Below are positions 61,683-64,000 of a stretch of DNA of 64,000 nt, one piece after another; position 1 is the stretch's first letter, and each line of letters opens with the position of its first letter. Source of the DNA: Marinilabiliaceae bacterium JC040 (GTDB lineage: Bacteria; Bacteroidota; Bacteroidia; Bacteroidales; Marinifilaceae); NCBI GenBank assembly GCA_022496785.1, contig SNAP01000008.1, forward strand, positions 43,191 through 107,190, in the 5' to 3' direction. Both the position numbers and the translations under genes were made by a program. The notes below the pieces were generated by a model. It searched no databases. It was not told the DNA's origin and saw only the letters and a list, made by a program, of their open reading frames with translations.

Positions 61683-63596
61683 ATGAGTAATATAAAGATA
61701 TACAAACTATTTATTCCTTTTTTGATTATTATATTGTTTGCAAATCAAGGAGTAGCACAAAAGACAAATCCTAGAAGTAAGAACTTATATTCTAAAGCTT
61801 TAAAGTATTATAGAACTAATAAACTTAACAAAGCTGAAAAATTCTTAGATAAAATATTGAAGAAAGATTCTTCTTTTCTCAAGGTATATATACTAAAATA
61901 TCAAATTGCTAAACGTGAAAATAATATCCAAAATCAGAAACAAGCCTTAGCGCAGATTGCAGATAGAAATATTAAATTTTCACCTTCTTCTGCATATTAT
62001 CTAGCTGATATATATTTTACTTCATCTAAGTATAAAGAAGCGCGTAAGTATTACAATCTTTTTATAAATAATGTTCTATCTTCTAATAAACATTATAAGA
62101 AGGCTCTTTTGCAGATTAAGAACTGTAATTTTATAATATCTTTCCTTAATTCGGAATCTTATTCTAAATACAATCATATTTATAAAGTAAAGAAAATCCA
62201 TATTATCGATTCTCTCCATCATAACTATTGGCCTTTCTATAATACCTTTCAATCTACATTGCTTTTTACCAGACAAAACTTATCTGGAGGTAAAGATGAA
62301 AATTTATGGATGTTTAATTCTAAAGATTCTACTTATAAAGAATTACCTTTTAATTCTCCTTATCTTGAAGGTTCTATCTCGGCTACTGCTGATGGTAAGC
62401 ACGTTTTCTTTTCTTCTAATAGAAAATATAGTTTTGGTAGCCTCGATTTATATGTATCATCTTTTAAAGATGGCTATTGGACTCGTCCTATGAATTTAGG
62501 TGAAAGAGTTAATTCTAAAAATTGGGATTCCCAAATTACTGTTGCTCCTAATGGAAAATCATTCTATTTTGTTAGTAATAGACCAGGTGGAAAAGGGGGA
62601 GCTGATATTTATAAATGCTATATATTAAAGTGGATTGATGGGTATAGACCTATATGTAGCGATCCTATTTTGCTGAATATAAATACTGAATTCGATGAAA
62701 TGTCTCCTTATTTAAGTTCTGATGAAAACATTCTATTCTTTTCTTCTAACGGCTATCCTGGAATGGGAGGGTTCGATTTCTTCAAGTCGTTTATTAATAA
62801 TGATTCTCTTTCTAAACCTGTAAATCTGGGTGGTTTTATTAATTCTTCTAAAGATGAACTGGGGATTACTTTTAAAGAAGATGGGAGAGAGGTGTTTTTT
62901 GCTTCGTCTAGAGATTCTCTTCTCGATCTCTATTCTTTTAAATTTAAAAAGATTGATAAATGTCCTATTGTTATAAATAGATATGGTGATATCGTTAGTT
63001 CTGATTCTAAATTTCCTAATTGTTCTTTCTATCTTTATAATAGAGAAATGAAATCTTTGAAGAAGTCTAATCAAATTAAAGATTTTTCTTTATTCCTAAA
63101 TGCTGGTTTTAAATATTCGTTATATGTTTTAACTAAGGGCTATTCTCTTTATGTTGAAGATATATCTTTAAAAGATTCTTTATTTAATTGTAGGATAAAG
63201 AAGGATGTTAATCTGATTAAATGTAAGAAGAATCAAAATAGTATTATTAAAGATATTCAATTCGAATATAATTCTTCTTCTTTAATTAAGTCCTCTAGTC
63301 TAATTCTTAATCTTCTTGTAGAATATTTAAAGATTAATGATAATCTGCGTTTCGAAATTGCTGGACATACTGATAATATAGGTTCAAAAGAATATAATAT
63401 GAATTTATCTACGGCAAGGGCTAAGACTATTTATGAGTATTTAATTAATAAAGGAATTTCTAAACTTAGATTGACTTTTAAGGGATATGGCAAGTCTCAA
63501 CCTATTTCGAATAATAATACTGAAGCAGGAAGAGCTATCAATCGACGTTGTGAAATACGATTTTTAGGTACCTTCTCCGTATCAAGTCCGTATTAA
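61683..63596 (+). CDS. OmpA-family protein with TPR and PD40 repeats
   Basis: 637 residues from ATG 61683 (a TTG at 61671 is in frame, but ATG starts the signal peptide). The signal (residues about 1-26, ending GVAQ) has no lipobox Cys, unlike the porE-like protein. TPR-like helices cover about 30-120 (LYSKALKYYRTNKLNKAEKF). PD40/WD40-type strands follow (KHVFFSSNRKYSFGSLDLYV, SFYFVSNRPGGKGGADIYK, ILFFSSNGYPGMGGFDFF). There is an OmpA domain at about 525-630 (IQFEYNSSSLIKSSSL, GHTDNIGSKEYNMNLSTARA, AINRRCEIRFLG). Its last nine codons lie in the 11-nt repeat array. It is a distant relative of the porE-like gene. Confidence 0.85.
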   Translation: MSNIKIYKLFIPFLIIILFANQGVAQKTNPRSKNLYSKALKYYRTNKLNKAEKFLDKILKKDSSFLKVYILKYQIAKRENNIQNQKQALAQIADRNIKFSPSSAYYLADIYFTSSKYKEARKYYNLFINNVLSSNKHYKKALLQIKNCNFIISFLNSESYSKYNHIYKVKKIHIIDSLHHNYWPFYNTFQSTLLFTRQNLSGGKDENLWMFNSKDSTYKELPFNSPYLEGSISATADGKHVFFSSNRKYSFGSLDLYVSSFKDGYWTRPMNLGERVNSKNWDSQITVAPNGKSFYFVSNRPGGKGGADIYKCYILKWIDGYRPICSDPILLNINTEFDEMSPYLSSDENILFFSSNGYPGMGGFDFFKSFINNDSLSKPVNLGGFINSSKDELGITFKEDGREVFFASSRDSLLDLYSFKFKKIDKCPIVINRYGDIVSSDSKFPNCSFYLYNREMKSLKKSNQIKDFSLFLNAGFKYSLYVLTKGYSLYVEDISLKDSLFNCRIKKDVNLIKCKKNQNSIIKDIQFEYNSSSLIKSSSLILNLLVEYLKINDNLRFEIAGHTDNIGSKEYNMNLSTARAKTIYEYLINKGISKLRLTFKGYGKSQPISNNNTEAGRAINRRCEIRFLGTFSVSSPY

Positions 63597-63621
63597 GTCC
63601 GTCTTAAGTCGCATTTCAATC
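63567..63621. repeat. 11-nt tandem repeat array overlapping a gene end
   Basis: Five 11-nt units: GGTACCTTCTC (63567), CGTATCAAGTC (63578), CGTATTAAGTC (63589), CGTCTTAAGTC (63600), GCATTTCAATC (63611). The first two and a half encode the C-terminus and stop of the OmpA-family gene. The CGTAnTnnGTC pattern also appears in the array at 5944-6042, matching its CGTACTTTGTC unit at 8 of 11 positions. Confidence 0.8.
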
Positions 63622-63730
63622 GAACGAATATACTTAGATGTACGGTAAGATTTCCTAATAGATTAAAATCTTTCATTTTTTTATAAAATTTTTTCTGTGA
63701 TTATCTTGCATTATATCAGTCTTTTGTGCT

Positions 63731-63738
63731 ATCTTTAC
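63731..63738 (+). promoter_or_regulatory. Upstream (P1-like) promoter element of the rRNA leader
   Basis: TATCTTTA is one base from TAnnTTTG, about 60 nt upstream of the main element, with TTG (63702) near the -33 spacing. Tandem promoters are usual for rRNA operons. Confidence 0.35.
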
Positions 63739-63770
63739 AGAACCTTGCGAAAAAATTAAAGGTGAAAAGA

Positions 63771-63801
63771 TTTGGAGATACGAAATTTTGCACTACTTTT
63801 G
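63771..63801 (+). promoter_or_regulatory. Strong consensus promoter, probably of an rRNA operon
   Basis: TTTG (63771-63774), exactly 19 nt, then TACTTTTG (63794-63801): the best -33/-7 pair in the window. The 200 nt after it contain GAGTTCTTTAAAATATTG (63895-63912), like the boxA-type element before 16S rRNA genes of Bacteroidota as I recall them. No rRNA sequence is inside the window. Confidence 0.65.
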
Positions 63802-64000
63802 CAACGCAATCGAGAGATAAACGCACTGAAAAATCAGACGTTTTACGGTTGATAACAGATTGAAAATAAGCGAAATAAGCCTTTTGGTTTATTTAGAGTT
63901 CTTTAAAATATTGATAGCAGCAAAGAAATAAAAGAATAAGTGAGACCTGAATAAGGAAATCTATTTATTTGTAATAGAAAACTAAGAAAAAAAGATTTTA
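63802..64000 (+). other. Probable leader of an rRNA operon beyond the window
   Basis: No open frame or tRNA is seen from 63622 to the end. The leader-like part has GAGTTCTTTAAAATATTG and then A-rich sequence. I judge it the pre-16S leader because of the strong promoter and the TTCTTT element. The 16S gene itself, if present, starts past base 64000. Confidence 0.5.

Overview
The window is AT-rich chromosomal DNA from a member of the Bacteroidota, most likely order Bacteroidales. Three things point there. Many genes carry the Bacteroidota promoter element TAnnTTTG a few tens of bases upstream of the start. The gene content is typical of the group: a fused SecDF, fimbrillin-type lipoproteins, GldH, PorW-like and PorE-like type IX secretion parts, BACON and BspA repeats, an HU-CCDC81 protein, and DUF4494, DUF4268 and DUF4956 proteins. 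Finally, lptE and secG sit behind a sigma-54 activator. A B12-dependent ribonucleotide reductase, a HydG-type maturase and rubrerythrin fit an anaerobic or microaerobic life. No genus can be named from the sequence.

Region by region. 1-944 is the 5' part of a minus-strand gene resembling the PEP synthase/pyruvate phosphate dikinase family of the group. 1.2-5.8 kb has malate dehydrogenase, a small retropepsin-like protein and SecDF. 5.8-13.3 kb is an accessory cell-surface block: an 11-nt tandem repeat array, a 50-residue Gly-rich peptide, two fimbrillin-like lipoproteins, a TonB-receptor-like protein without a barrel and a full receptor. 13.3-19.1 kb is a minus-strand run: aspartate ammonia-lyase, DUF4494, an unknown exported protein, an HU-CCDC81 membrane protein and HydG. 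19.3-24.2 kb holds the sigma-54 activator-lptE-unknown-secG operon and groES-groEL. A close match to a sigma-54 promoter lies before groES.

24.3-31.4 kb has a NamZ-type muramidase, an FtsX/Lol-type permease, a MATE exporter, the yicC-gmk-nadD operon and a GH16-like protein that seems to lack the catalytic acids. 31.8-37.4 kb has ribonucleotide reductase NrdJ, a 2-hydroxyacid dehydrogenase and MetRS. 37.6-45.8 kb has LD-carboxypeptidase, gldH, trmB, an Mrp ATPase, a porW-like gene, tsaE and pyridoxamine kinase. 45.9-51 kb has a porE-like gene, purM, DUF4268, DUF4956 and rnhB.

51-54.4 kb is a large BACON plus leucine-rich-repeat lipoprotein. 54.6-61.5 kb has a GH3-family protein, a CBM9-like protein, three tandem SIMPL-domain genes, pdxA and rubrerythrin. 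61.7-63.6 kb is an OmpA-family protein whose 3' end runs into a second 11-nt repeat array. 63.6-64 kb looks like the promoter and leader of an rRNA operon whose genes lie beyond the window.

Most of the window is housekeeping and envelope biogenesis: lipoprotein release, LPS assembly, Sec export and type IX secretion. I saw no transposase, phage gene, CRISPR array, tRNA or defence system. The points most worth a second look are the two 11-nt arrays, the sigma-54-like site before groESL, the displaced cysteine in HydG, and the barrel-less receptor next to a full-length relative.
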